The notes under the pieces were generated by a model. That model did not search any database, was not told the origin of the DNA, and saw only the letters and a list, made by a program, of their open reading frames with translations. A stretch of DNA of 64,000 bases from Hansfordia pulvinata. Its lineage: Eukaryota; Ascomycota; Sordariomycetes; Xylariales. Shown here piece by piece: positions 49,270 through 60,365 of this stretch. The first letter of the stretch is position 1; every line of letters begins with the position of its first letter. The position numbers were made by a program, and so were the translations under genes. The DNA is taken from NCBI GenBank assembly GCA_006538405.1, contig BJKQ01000014.1:62001-126000 (forward strand). The letters run 5' to 3'.

Positions 49270-50747
49270 TCACACAAGCTTGATGACCAACTGTCCCACG
49301 CCCCCTCTGCCCGACGCGACCTGCGCGCATGCCGCGCGGACGGCATCTACGTCCTCGAACGGCACGGCGGTGATCACGGGGACCACGATGCGCCGGGCGA
49401 GGATGTCGGCGGCGCGCTCGAGCTCGGCGCGCCCGTCGCAGTCGCCCGACGACACGCCGTACCTGGCCGCCGGGGGCCACCTCCACCCCCACCCCCACCC
49501 CCACCCAAACCCGGCGACCCAGCGGGCCAGCGCGGCCTCCCAAAGGCCCGCGGCGGCCAGGGCGCAGGGCAGCCAGAAGGGCAGGCTGCGGCCCGAGGGC
49601 TCGACCATGTGGCGGACGAGCGCGACGGGCGGCGCGGCCGTGGTCATGGAGACGACGACGCCGTTGGCGCTCCCTCTTGCAGTCCGGGTGACCATGCGCA
49701 GCGCGCCGGCCAGGTCCCACTGCGTGTTCAAGGCGAGGTCGACGGAGCCGTCGGGGATGGCCTGGTCGGGCTGCTGCTGCTGCTGCTGCTGGTAATCCAC
49801 CAGCCGGTCCACTATCCCGGGTCCCAGGCGCGCCTCGGCCAGGGCCAGCTTGGCCGTCGAGGCGGTCGAGACGACGTGCGCGGCGCCGTACCAGTTCTTG
49901 AGAAGCTGCACCGCGACGCTGCCGAGGGCGCTCAGAGCACCCGACACGAAGGCGGTGCGGCCCCGGAGCGCGCCGTAGTTGTCTTTCTTGTCGTCGTCGT
50001 CTTCCTCCCCCCCCCCTCCTCCTCCTCCTCCCCCCCCCCTCGCAATCGGAAACAGCGGTGGTGGTGGTGGCGGCAGCGGTGCGTTGTCGATGGTCCTGAT
50101 CCAGGAGCCCGCCGCCCTCGCGCATCATGGCGACGCCGCGGTCGAGGGCCTGCCTGGCGGAGACGATGCCGGCCAGCGCGCAGGCGTCCTCGAACGAGAC
50201 GCCCGCCGGCTTGGCCACGGCGCGGCGCTCCGGCGCCACCGCGTACTCGGCGCAGTAGCCCGGCACCGGGTCCACGGGCATCGGCCGCCCGAGGCCCGTG
50301 GCGGCGACGGCGTCGCCCGGCCTAAACGCGGTGACGGCGGGCCCCACGGCGACGACGGTGCCCGAAGCGAACATGCCCAGGCGGATCGGGAGTCTTTTGG
50401 AGAGAGGAAAGGCAAGGCGGGGTTTTTTGGTCCGCCACGTCAGAGGTCAGCATACCTACTTTTGATCGTTCGGCTTTGCAGCTCTGGGTCGGGTAAGGTA
50501 AGTGAGGTAAGGTAAAGAAAAGTGCCGAGTCGACATACTCGGACTCCCCGACCAGGATCTTCAAGGCGCCGGCCGCGAGCTTGGTGTCGCCCGTGGATAT
50601 GCGAGCGGCATGAACCCGGAACAGGATCTCTTTGGGGTCTTTGATGGCGGGTGTTGGCAGCTCATGTATCGTGTAGGCATCGGGCGTGCAGTGTCTGGGC
50701 GCGACGAGGGCGCGCATAGTGGGCGGGATTTCGGGGTCTGAAGACAT
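49270..50747 (-). CDS. Zinc-type alcohol dehydrogenase-like (MDR) oxidoreductase
   Basis: Exons 50539-50747 and 49270-50393. The start MSSDPEIPPTMRALVAPRHC leads into a GroES-like domain (KEILFRVHAARISTGDTKL, MFASGTVVAVGPAVTAFRPGD, GYCAEYAVAPERRAVAKP). The Rossmann part has FVSGALSALGSVAVQLLKNWYGA and DGSVDLALNTQWDLAG. This matches the quinone-oxidoreductase/zinc-independent branch of the medium-chain dehydrogenase family, using NAD(P)H. Between the halves lies a Gly/Asp-rich stretch encoded by two C10 runs (50007-50016 and 50030-50039), where the frame breaks. Two missing bases, one per run, would restore it and give about 444 residues. Near 49485 a CCACCC repeat encodes an unusual Gly-Trp run. 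The substrate is unknown. It is divergent from a Zn2Cys6 regulator 375 bases away. Confidence 0.8.
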
Positions 50748-51122
50748 GTCGACGGGGCAGCGACCACAGGTGTCGATGTGGGGGAGAGAGAGGTTGGAGG
50801 ATCTTGAAATTGTGCAATGTGAGTTCTTTGCGAGAGTCACGATATATAAGGTAAGTTGCCTGGGCACTTGACGCTCACTGAACTGATGGACAGCCGGCGG
50901 TTTGGTGCTGAGATTCGGCGTTCGGTGGGCCCGCGCCGATGTGGGGCGCCGAACGCCGCCGACACGGCAGGCGCGATCCACCCGAGCCCATCGCGCGCCT
51001 GCCTGCTGCCCTCGTCAGCTCGCCTGACCAATTCCGCCCCCTCACATTCCATTCTTCTTCTCCCCAACCTCACCTCGCCTCATTGTACCTACCTACCTAC
51101 CCAATCTTCCATTCCTCCATCG
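50748..51122. promoter_or_regulatory. Divergent promoter, oxidoreductase / Zn2Cys6 regulator
   Basis: A 375-base shared intergenic region. It holds a perfect 10-base inverted repeat, CGGCGTTCGG at 50916-50925 and CCGAACGCCG at 50949-50958, with 23 bases between. It carries CGG and CCG half-sites of the kind bound by Zn2Cys6 proteins. A CCTACCTACCTACC run lies just before the regulator's start. Confidence 0.55.
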
Positions 51123-52349
51123 ATGTCACGCCGCCTCCGCCAGAGCTGCGACCGGTGCCACGCGCAGAAGCTCAAGTGCCCCAAGGCCCCCGGCGACGCC
51201 GCCTGCCTGCGCTGTCTCAAGGCCGGCCATGCCTGCGTCTTCAGCCCAGCCAGGCGTGTCGGCGCTGGCTTCGGCGTCGGAGTCGGATTCGGCGTCAGCG
51301 TCGGCAGCTTCGACACCACAAGAAGTGATCCAGCTCTCGACTTGGAGATGAGTCTGGACCTGGACTCCGCCGCTTTCACCTCCGAGGTCCCGCTCTCGTT
51401 CCCCCAGTTCGACCACACGCCGCCCACGCAGCCGCCCACGTCGCCGGAGCTCCAGCCCTGCCCGCCGCAGAGCCAGGGATACCCAGACCGAAGAGGCGCG
51501 GACGACGAGGCGCGGGCGTCGTGCGTCCGGCAGCTGACGGGCTTGTCCCTCGACATGGACCAACTGCACCAGGACTTCCGACGCATCGCCCCGGCTCCGC
51601 CCGCGCCGCGGTCCGAGGAAGCCGCCGCCGCCCAGAGGTCGGTCGAGGCCGTCTTCTCTCACGCCCAGCGCCTCATCAGCATGTATCCAGAGGCGACCCG
51701 GCTATCGACACGGGCGCAGCAGAGACCCGCGAGTATGCCGCCTGCGTCTGCCTCTTCGCCTGCTCATGCAGTCCCTCCACCGCCGCCACCACCTCGGAAT
51801 CCAACCACGCATCGCGCATCGCCATCCTGTCCCTCCTCCCCTGCCAGCCCTCAAATACCAGCACCTGATCCCCGGCAGGTAGACGCGCACGTCCTGGGCC
51901 TGCTGGCGACGACGCACATGCGGGCTTGCGACACGCTGGGGGCGCTGGCCGGGCTCGCCGAGCGGTGCGCGAGCGAGGCGCCGGGACCGCCGGCGCTGTC
52001 GCCCTCAGCCGGCGCCGAGGTGCGCGTCGGGTCGTTCGTCGCCTCGCTCGCCTCGGCCCCGGTCCTGCAAGCGGCCCTGCTGGTCCAGCTGGCGTCGGAC
52101 CTGGCGCGCCACGCCCGCGCGCTGGCCGACGCGGTCGGCGGCAATGATCTTGATGTGGGTGGCAATACAGCCCCGGCGGCCAACAATGGGGGTGACGACG
52201 TCGACGACGGGAACCGCAGCGACACCGAGGTCTGGCTCCTGCGGGCGCAAACCCGGCTTCTCGCAAAGAGGGCGGCTGCCTGCGTGAGGAGGGTGGAGGC
52301 GGTGCGGGACATTGTCACCAAACTCTCGTCCCCGACCGAGACTTATTGA
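51123..52349 (+). CDS. Zn2Cys6 transcription factor, AflR-like secondary-metabolism type
   Basis: A single open frame of 408 residues. The binuclear zinc cluster lies at the very N-terminus with Cys9, 12, 19, 28, 31 and 38 ([14 protein letters not shown]...[11 protein letters not shown]). The linker is rich in Gly/Val, then Pro/Ser. The C-terminal part ([44 protein letters not shown]) resembles the C-terminal domain of AflR-like regulators. The Pro/Ser-rich middle (51720-51870) could hide an unspliced intron, but the frame stays open. It is a nuclear DNA-binding regulator. The divergent oxidoreductase is an obvious candidate target, by position only; no backbone biosynthetic enzyme lies in the window. 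Confidence 0.85.
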   Translation: MSRRLRQSCDRCHAQKLKCPKAPGDAACLRCLKAGHACVFSPARRVGAGFGVGVGFGVSVGSFDTTRSDPALDLEMSLDLDSAAFTSEVPLSFPQFDHTPPTQPPTSPELQPCPPQSQGYPDRRGADDEARASCVRQLTGLSLDMDQLHQDFRRIAPAPPAPRSEEAAAAQRSVEAVFSHAQRLISMYPEATRLSTRAQQRPASMPPASASSPAHAVPPPPPPPRNPTTHRASPSCPSSPASPQIPAPDPRQVDAHVLGLLATTHMRACDTLGALAGLAERCASEAPGPPALSPSAGAEVRVGSFVASLASAPVLQAALLVQLASDLARHARALADAVGGNDLDVGGNTAPAANNGGDDVDDGNRSDTEVWLLRAQTRLLAKRAAACVRRVEAVRDIVTKLSSPTETY

Positions 52350-53180
52350 GCCGCTGCCAGCATGGTAACCTGGTCAGCGACGAGTCAAAAATTGACAAGC
52401 CGATGGTATCTGCCAAGGTACAGTTCAAACATCAATGACCAGTTCGCCGGAGTATCCAACATGCAACCGAGAAAGAGGTTCTTCTCTCGAATCTGGCTAG
52501 GCAATAATGGAGCCGTCTCCTTCTCTTTGCACAGCACCGCAACCCCTGCGAAGGTGTCGTTGGGCTGACCGCGCAAACCAGACCTGCCGGCATTCCAGAG
52601 AGCTCTACGAGACGGATGGCTGCTTGCTGCGAGGAGGTCATTCGACAGCCGCTCACCAGATTGGAGCTGACAGGTATGATATCTAACGAGCAATGGCAGA
52701 TATAAGATGCGCGAATGAAAACCTGCTCATCGCCCATGGACGTCGCGCGACCGGCTCATATACGTGGGGCCGTCGTGACCGTATCCGAGCCATATTCGAC
52801 GCAAAGCATTTTCGATCTAACTCGCTTGGTCGACCGTGGAAATTATCTTATCATTGCGGAGGGAGCCGTCCACGTCACAGTCGCTCCAGGCAAACACGCG
52901 GTTCGGGTCGCTTCGATCCGGCGCCGGCGCCGATCTGCCCAACGTGGCGTGGTCCGGGACGGCGCCTGCCGAGACCAGAGAGCCGGGAACCTTGAGGGGC
53001 TGTCATCCACGATCAGACCAGCAGCCAATCGTTACTCGATATTTATATTGACTTGTTCAACAAACGCCCTGTTCAAGTTGTGAGGTCATTCGAGTCAGCA
53101 CGCCTCTTGAGCCAAGCCGTGGCCACTCCATATACATCTCCATAACGCATACCCACCGACCACATCCCTAGGTGTCCAAG
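52350..53180. other. Intergenic; no gene seen
   Basis: About 830 bases between two co-directional genes. Overlapping frames near 52690-53080 are open but not protein-like. Confidence 0.45.
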
Positions 53181-54359
53181 ATGGCCGCCTCATTCTCCGC
53201 CTCATGGACCCAACTCGCCGATAGCGCCCGGCTCCAGCGCTCGTCCCAGTCCGTCAGCGTTGTCGGCTCGCAAGTCTTTATCTTCGGCGGCGAGCTGAAG
53301 CCCCGCGAGCCTGTTGACAACCAGCTCGATGTCGTTGACTTGCAAGCCACCAATACAGGTATGGACGCCCCGTTGATCGTTGATCTATGCTCAATCCCAC
53401 GAGCTGTATTATCCTTCACCCCTGCCCCGTCCCCGAAGCAATCAACTGATCTCTTTACAAAAGGGACAGACGAGGCCGCTAGAACCCTCGCTGCACCCGA
53501 GACCGGCTCTGCACCCACCCCCCGAGTCGGCAGCGCTTCGGCAGCCATCGGCGACGATGCCATCTACTTCTTCTCTGGGCGCGGCGGTCTCGACATGGCG
53601 CCGCTCGAGGAGCAGGGCGCGCTGTGGCGCTACACCCCGTCGACGAAGGCATGGGACCTCGTCTCGCCGTCGTCATCGTCGAGCGATGCCGAGGGCAACG
53701 ACGACTTCCCAGCCGGTCGCAGCTACCACGCCATGGCCTCGGACGGCATCGATACGCTCTACGTGCACGCGGGCTGCCCTGCCTCCGGCCGCCTGGCCGA
53801 CCTGTGGTCCTACTCCGTGTCGTTGCGCTCCTGGCGCCGGCTGCCCGACGCGCCCGGCCCGGCCCGCGGCGGAGCATCGATCGCGTTCCTGCAGGGCAAG
53901 GTGTACCGGATGAACGGGTTCGACGGCAGCTCGGAGCAAGGCGGGGCCCTGGACGTCTTCGACGTGGCGTCGGGCGCGTGGCTGCCTCCAGTGACATTTG
54001 CGGCTGACGGGGAGGTGGGACCGCAGGCCCGCAGCGTGTGCGCGCTGCTGGCGGTCGAGGGCGCGCTCCCGGGCGGCAGGCCGGCGCTGGTCACGATGTT
54101 CGGCGAGCACGACCCCAGCGCCCTGGGCCACGCCGGCGCGGGCAAGATGCTGTCCGACGTGTGGGTGTTTGACGTCGAGGGCGGCGGGTCGTGGGCGAAG
54201 GCTGAGCAGCGGCCGTCTTTAGAGGGCAAGCTGCCGGCGCCGCGGGGCTGGTTCGACGCCGATGTGGCCAGGGCAGAGAAAGGGGCCATCGTCGTTCACG
54301 GCGGGCTCGCGGAGGACAACTCGAGGCTGGGCGACGTGTGGAAGCTGCAGCTCACATGA
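53181..54359 (+). CDS. Kelch-repeat protein
   Basis: Two exons, 53181-53358 and 53464-54359, give 357 residues. The 105-base intron (donor GTATGG, acceptor TTTACAAAAG) happens to be open and in frame. It is called because the spliced join puts TGTDEA directly before the next blade. Kelch-type blades are seen as VVGSQVFIFGGELKP, TPRVGSASAAIGDDAIYFFSGRGG, PAGRSYHAMASDGIDTLYVHAG, PARGGASIAFLQGKVYRMNGFD and GAIVVHGGLAEDNSRLGDVW. A beta-propeller of five or six blades without other domains is likely. Fungal proteins of this shape are cytosolic and often compared with plant nitrile-specifier proteins; function here is unknown. Confidence 0.83.
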   Translation: MAASFSASWTQLADSARLQRSSQSVSVVGSQVFIFGGELKPREPVDNQLDVVDLQATNTGMDAPLIVDLCSIPRAVLSFTPAPSPKQSTDLFTKGTDEAARTLAAPETGSAPTPRVGSASAAIGDDAIYFFSGRGGLDMAPLEEQGALWRYTPSTKAWDLVSPSSSSSDAEGNDDFPAGRSYHAMASDGIDTLYVHAGCPASGRLADLWSYSVSLRSWRRLPDAPGPARGGASIAFLQGKVYRMNGFDGSSEQGGALDVFDVASGAWLPPVTFAADGEVGPQARSVCALLAVEGALPGGRPALVTMFGEHDPSALGHAGAGKMLSDVWVFDVEGGGSWAKAEQRPSLEGKLPAPRGWFDADVARAEKGAIVVHGGLAEDNSRLGDVWKLQLT

Positions 54360-54518
54360 GCGCGGACTGGGACGGGAACACTACGCCTCCTCGGGTCACG
54401 TCCAGTTCGATCCGCGCCTTCACGCCTCCTTCGACTGTGGGTTTGTGGGTATATACTTTATTGGCGACTATGTTCCCGCAGTCAAGATTGGCCGAGCGAG
54501 CTCGATATCATATTATTA

Positions 54519-56250
54519 TTAGAGACCTATCACGGTCGACGCGTCCGCTTTCGCAAACACGGACTTGTCCGCTTTCGCAAACATGGACTTCTGCACCGCG
54601 TCCGGGTCGTCTTTCACCTCGCCCTTGCCCCGCGCCAGGTTCGGCATCCTCGGCTTGTAGGGGCTCCCCGGCGGGCAGAAGAGCGTCTGGACCGGGTCAT
54701 TGATGGGGGCCACGTTGCCTGCGCCGCCGTACGTCGAGTAGCCCAGGCGGATGGACTTCTGTCTGAGCTCCTGTCGGGCGTCAGGGACGAGACTGCTGAA
54801 GGCCGAGGAGATTTTGCCCAGCTTGCCCTTCAATTTGGACAGCTTTGCGACGATCTCGAGCTTCGTCTGGACCTCCTCGGCCAGCTTGAGGTCCCAGTCG
54901 TACTCGGGCATGGTAAAGATAGTGTTGGCCCACATGGCGGCCACGTACGACAGCACGAGCTCCTCCCGCCCGACGTACCACCCGTTGGCCTGCATGATGT
55001 CCACGGCCAACATGTACCGGACGGCAAAGTTGAGCATTCCCAAGGCGTTTCCTACGAACTGAAGGGGGATCGTGTTAGGATTTCTTTTCCTTGTTTTTTT
55101 TTCTGAAATGTCTTCTCTCATCCTTCCCGTGAAAGGCGTGGGGAAATAATCTGGAAACAGGAAGAGAACAAATGGATGGACGACTTACCCCGCTCGCCCA
55201 GAAGTGCAGGCAGTTCCCCTGGTGCGCCACCTGCGTCCAGCACTTATCATGGAAGTTGGCCGGGTCCGCCTCGAGGCTGGACGTGTACTCGTTGACGACG
55301 ACGCCCGTGTTGCCGGTCAGGGCGATAGAGCGGGCGAGCTTATCCCGGTCGAACAGCGACTTGAGCACCTCGCCCCACGCCTGGCCGTCGTCGGTGGCCA
55401 CATGGGCCGTGAAGACCTTGCCCGCAAAGATACCAAAGTCGATCAAGACGAACTTATCCGAGCCCCACCAATTGTGGAGGATGGCGTCGATGATTATGGC
55501 CGCCTTGGCGTTGTACATGGCCATTAGTATGGGCATGTTGTACTTGGCCTCCGAGTCGCGCCGCGGGGGCAGGTTCGGCCGCAGGACGTCGGTGAAGAGC
55601 GTCTTCTGCGGGCCCCCGAAGTCCTGCTGCTGGTACTCGTTGTTCGGGTACTGCCACGGCGAGTCGAAGTCGGTGATGACCTTGAAGTGGTCGTCGTTGC
55701 GGATCTTGAGGATGCGGTCCTTGAAGTCGCGCGTCGTGTAGACGACCATCTGCTCGTGCGCCTTGACGAGGAACTCGAAGCGGGCGAAGTACGCGTCGAT
55801 GCTGGGCTTGGAGTCGCTGATGTCGGCCGGGTAGAACATGGTGATGACGGTCGCCGCGTCCTCCCTCAGCGGCTTCGTCTCGGGCTCGTCCGAGAACTCG
55901 AGATTGTCGTCGTCATCGTCCGCCCCCTTGCCCGGCTCGTAGAGCTCGCGGAGCCACCGGGCGACTTTGCGGCCGTAGGGCTTCTTCGGCCCGTTCTTCT
56001 CGTAGAACTTCCTCAGGTACTGCCTCGGGTGGCGCTTCGCGGGGTTCTTGAACGTGACCCTCGGCTCGTCCAGAGGGGTGAAGACCGGGGACGGCTTCTC
56101 GCATATCTTCAGCCAGTCCAGGTCCTGGGCGAGCCCGAGCCCTTGTGCTGCGAGGTTCGGGGTCTCCCTGCTCACGAGGGGGGAGCTGAATATGGGACTC
56201 GCCAGCGCCAGCCACGTCAACAAGAATGCAGGGAGGCGGGGGAGCGCCAT
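54519..56250 (-). CDS. Secreted HtrL/YibB-like putative glycosyltransferase
   Basis: Exons 55189-56250 and 54519-55058 (donor GTAAGT, branch CCTAACA, acceptor CTTCAG) give 533 residues. A signal peptide, MALPRLPAFLLTWLALASPI, is followed by a charged, lysine/arginine-rich spacer and a poly-Asp stretch. The core reads DAATVITMFYPADISDSKPS, ARFEFLVKAHEQMVVYTT, ILKIRNDDHFKVI, MPILMAMYNAKAAIIIDA and SDKFVLIDFGIF. This matches the HtrL/YibB family (bacterial LPS-associated and animal proteins with a glycosyltransferase-like fold). The C-terminus carries a near-perfect repeat, KSMFAKAD-KSVFAKAD. Entry into the secretory pathway is expected; the donor sugar and acceptor are unknown. It is convergent with the kelch gene (160 bases between stops). 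Confidence 0.65.
54543..54590. repeat. 24-base tandem duplication in the coding region
   Basis: Two 24-base copies differing at one base (54543-54566 and 54567-54590). They encode the duplicated FAKAD unit near the C-terminus of the HtrL/YibB-like protein. Confidence 0.9.
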
Positions 56251-58455
56251 GGCGGCATTCTACCACCTTGCTGGGCCTTTGGGTGAGGAAAGAAAGTGCC
56301 CGGCAGGCGAGCCGGCTTTATTCGGTGAGAAGGGAGCCTCTCTTTTCTCTCCAGGCCTCCAAGTATTTATTGTCGAGGAGGGTCTACCAGCTGTCTCGAG
56401 CAGGGCTGGCTTCTCACGGGGCCTCAAGTGCCTTAATTTGGAAACCAGTGTACTCCACGCGGACTTCTTAAGAATGCGCTCGTCCGTTCACCTATGTCCG
56501 AGCGAGGCAAGGTATGCCTAGAGGGATGGTTTGCCACGGAATCAAGGTGAGCCTATGTAGGTAGGTAGGCAGATTCCAGGGATCACACTCCACTTCTTCG
56601 CAGCAACGGGAGCCTGAGCGTCTATCGACCTACATCATACCGAAGCACGTACAATTGCCTACTCACCATCTGGCTCTCTGGTAGTAATGGCGTGGATCCC
56701 GCAAGTCAGCCGGCCGTCGCGGAGAATGAGGCAGGAGCCGCCACCGACTAAACGTGACGAGGTGCCGAATCCCCGTGTGAGCTGACAGTTCGCATCCTAC
56801 CTGGTCGAGGCATCCAAACCGCGAAGAGCCCCACGTCTCGGACGCCCCTTCATGAAACCATGAGAAATAGAGTGCCCATATTAGCAGGACCTTACTAATA
56901 GCAACAACACGTACCCGCCAACTTTATGATAATTTTTGAAAAGGTGGGTGGATACAAGGATAGGTTAGGTAAGGCGGGTACTGGACACGAAGGTGACGAC
57001 GGGAAGAACTACATGTAGCCAAGGCCCGGGAGGTCGAGGCTGAAGGTCGTACATCCATCCATGGATGCCCATCATCTCGAGACGTACATACGTCTGGTCA
57101 TACGAGTACAATGGAAGGTTCCCCAATGATGGGGGAACTGGACCCACCTACGATCCATCCGACCAACCTTGCCAAGTTGCGTTTCCGTTGCGAACCGCGG
57201 ACTTCAGCGAATACCCGAACCGCGGACTTCAGCGAATATCAACATGCCCGGCCAGTGAAACCCGCCAGCCAAGATAGATGCCAACCGCGGAAGAAGGCAA
57301 AAAGCAAAAAAAAAAAAAAGAAAAGAAAAAAAAAAGAGAAGAAGATGGATTGCTCTGGGCACGCCGAGCCGTATTGCAGGGAGTGACCCGTCGGTTGCCC
57401 CTACGCCCGTTACCAACAAACTCTCTTCTGGAAAAGACTGGCCACCACGTGGCCAAGCTCGCCAACAGGCAGCAACGAGCCGCCCTCGCCGTGAAGGACC
57501 ACTGCATGCAGCTCGGTGAGCTGTGGGAGAGGAGACCGCCCGGCCCCCATATCCCAGCGAGCGGGTCCAGTCCAGGAGGCTGATAGCTCGCGGAAGCGTG
57601 TTGCTGTGCTCTCTCCCCGGTCGAGGGGGGCAAAAATAGTCGCCAGGTGATGCTCCAGCCTCGTCTGTTCCGACGCACCAAGGATGGCCCACCACCGCGG
57701 CACCATCGCCACCATGGCCGGCCCTAAGCCTGTATACTCCCCTCCCCTCGGCCGGGACGGCTCTGAAACGGCCGGCGGCGGCGGCGGCAGCGGCGGCAGC
57801 TGAGTGGTCTCGCCACCAAGCATGATGGAGGAGCCGCGTCTCGCTTCTTCAGCTCGCAGCATCAATGCCTTTTATCAGTCATCCAAGACGGGCGGTCGCG
57901 GATTTTAGTCTCTTCCCGCCACGGACTAGATACATCACCTAATCCTAGGTAGCCACGGGCACATGGTATAATAGTTGCGAGAATGTGCCGATGGTGACTG
58001 CAGTACTTGAACGGGGGCTTTATCGTCCAACAGCCGCTCTGAGGGGACAACGAGGCTTGCAAGATTCGACGCCTACCTCAGCTCCAGACAGGGCAAATCT
58101 GTCTTTCTATTTCAGCATGTTTCTCCCTATTCACTATGCAGCCCCCGAGCAAGTGTAGGTGGTTACTGGTCAACCTTGATGGCCGCGCGAGGTTGATGTG
58201 ATTGGACGTGGAGGCTTCCCATTGTTGCTAATGCGTCTGCTCTGGATCATCATTAAAAGCGGAATTATTCTCTAAATCTTGAATTCACTCGCGAGCTAAC
58301 CCGCGGCAGCGGGCGTCGGCTGTCGTGATGTCGTCGGCGGCGCGCAAGCCCGGCTTGGCCCTCCTCGTCTTCGAGTTCGAACTGTCGCTGATGATGACCC
58401 GGCATATCGGCAGATTCGACCCCAGTTGTCCGGCAAGGAGGTCGTAATCCGGCGG
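56251..58455. other. 2.2 kb intergenic; no gene seen
   Basis: Holds a 25-base tandem duplication at 57191-57239 (CGAACCGCGGACTTCAGCG core), an A-rich tract at 57307-57345, and a TACGAGTA copy at 57101. Open frames are shadows or low-complexity. Confidence 0.5.
57191..57239. repeat. 25-base tandem duplication
   Basis: Two adjacent copies starting at 57191 and 57216, identical over about 23 bases. Confidence 0.9.
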
Positions 58456-59028
58456 TCACGGCCAACCCTCAGCCGCCGCCTCGCCTCGCTTCTCCGCGTC
58501 GCCGCTACTGCCGCCGAAAAACCCGCCGAAGTTGATCTTCTGCCTGCGGTGCATCTCGCACACCCCCATGTACTGGTTGCACTCCCAGGTGAGGCCGCTC
58601 TGCGTGTCGGCCTCGTCGGCGCACTGGTCGCTGCACTTGGCGTTCTCCCCTTGAGCGCCGCGGTGCTTTTGCTGCCCTTCTTCTTGCTGCACGTCGCCTT
58701 GCGCTTCCGGCACCTCTTCGCCTTGTACTCGTCGATCCACTCGCGGATGCCGCGCGGGGCCGGCGAGCGCTGCAAAGCGCTGCTACTGCTACCGCTACTG
58801 CTGCTGCTGTCGCCGCCGACGTTTTCGTCGGCCCTATCATCAAAGCGAAGGCGAGGTGTTATCTGTCATTCCTCGTGATCAGCTGGAAGCCGACGTGATC
58901 CGGTCTTCGCGGTAGCTCACCTCTTGGCCGTCAATGGCCGCTGTGCCGTCTCCCACAGCCGCAATGGCGCTGGCGAACTGCAACAGCAAGAGGAAAACCA
59001 GTGCCAGCAAGTCGGGGCCGAGGCGCAT
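58456..59028 (-). CDS. Small secreted protein with six cysteines, one frame break
   Basis: Exon 1 (58921-59028) encodes a signal peptide, MRLGPDLLALVFLLLLQFAS, cut probably near ASA-IAA, and ends QE at a GTGAGC donor. The second exon starts at 58862 after GACAG and reads ITPRLRFDDRADENVGG, a serine run, APRGIREWIDEYKAKRC, KATC and a lysine-rich stretch. It then changes frame to KCSDQCADEAD, TWECNQYMGVCEMHRRQ and a Gly/Phe motif (INFGGFFGG). One extra base in CCCC at 58647-58650 (G4 in sense) joins the halves, giving about 171 residues with six cysteines in three pairs. The secretion signal, small size and paired cysteines fit an effector-like or surface protein. I do not recognise a family. 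Confidence 0.6.
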
Positions 59029-60365
59029 GGTGATGCTCGCCGCCCGGGGGCGTCTATTAGTCGGAGAGGAGGCGAGAGCTGGGAGCGCGCAGTAGTCCGG
59101 TGATCGCTGTCGCTGAGCTCGAGTCTCACTCAGTACGGCATCCTCAGCCCATCGCAGTTTAGGCTCCAGCTTAGATGCTACACAGTGTCGTGTCGCTCGT
59201 GGAGGTTCCCTGGCAAAGAATTCGAGGTTTCGAAAAGAAAGAAGAAGCGCGGACCTTTAATCCTGGTCAGCTTGGCGCCAGACATCAGTTGGAATCAGGA
59301 ACTGGAAACTTGGCAAAAAGTTCCAGAAGGATCACGGTTGCACAGCCTAGACAGCTGAGAGACCACTTCCTTAGAAGGGACCGAGCATACCCACTTTCCT
59401 CTCGGCCCCTGGAATCCCCTGCTTCCATCGCACAATCTGTCAAATCCAAGATCCTTGCCCTTAACCAGAGGATTCCATCTTTTGGCAAGCAAGTCAACGA
59501 ACGGTGGAGGGTTTTGAATGACGCAGCCGGTCGCCTGTACACGGCTCGGAGACTAATGAAGGCTAGGAACAAGCAGCCGCCCGACAGCCGAGCGGACTTG
59601 ACTCGCCCCACCCCCAGCTAGAAGAGGCGAGTGCTTAGTGTCATAAAGCTGCGATGCTGCGCATGGCAGACGTTGAACGGATAAGAGCCGATATTCCGAT
59701 TAGAACACTGCGAAAAGTAGTCTTTTGGTTCCCGTTCCTGCGGTCTCTCGGATAATGTAGGTAGGATATTGCTAACCTAGAAAATAACACACAGAAACTG
59801 CCGAAATTAGCTCACTTCACAACTTGCAAACAATAAATCGGACTCCAAGATCTCTTCCCCAGTTCCATTCATTCACGATTGCATAGAAGGTCGGCGTCTC
59901 TGGAGAAGTATGCCAATGCAGGTCGCCTGGAAAAGCATGTGTCTCGTATTTGTATCATCCAAGACGTCCAGTTCATGGAGGAGAAGCTTTGCCGGGCCGT
60001 GAAAGTTGGTTCGGGGGCGCGGCCAGTACAGGATTGTCGTGGCAGAGACTGTGCGGTGAACCCTGCGCCATCAAAACTCGACCACGGGCTCCTAGCGCTA
60101 GTCGCCACTTACAGGGCCATTCTATGATTGTCAAGATGCTGCCCAGCGCTATGTTCCTCCGATCCTGCCGGGGGAGCGTAGCTGCGCTAGCAGCCAGCCC
60201 AAAGTCAATCTCTCGGCAGGAGCAGCCAAACTCGCTGTGATGACTGTAAACGGCAGCCGACGCGGCAATGGGATGCCGGATGAGCACTCATGTACCGGAA
60301 GACTTGACGAGTACTGCATGCGAAGAGCGTCGATGCGGCAGAACTTCGATATGCAGGAAGAGAGC
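59029..60365. other. Intergenic; no supported gene
   Basis: A 148-codon frame at 59175-59621 is open but lacks recognisable motifs and is not called. The rest is featureless. Confidence 0.4.

Noticed and set aside
49214..50374. 386-codon Arg-rich continuous frame through the oxidoreductase
   Set aside because: After the C10 runs it becomes Arg-rich and unlike the family, while the neighbouring frame carries the proper Rossmann motifs; it is the wrong frame beyond the break.
59175..59621. 148-codon frame between the secreted protein and CCDC124 genes
   Set aside because: It starts at an ATG and is moderately protein-like, but I see no domain, signal or conserved pattern to support it.
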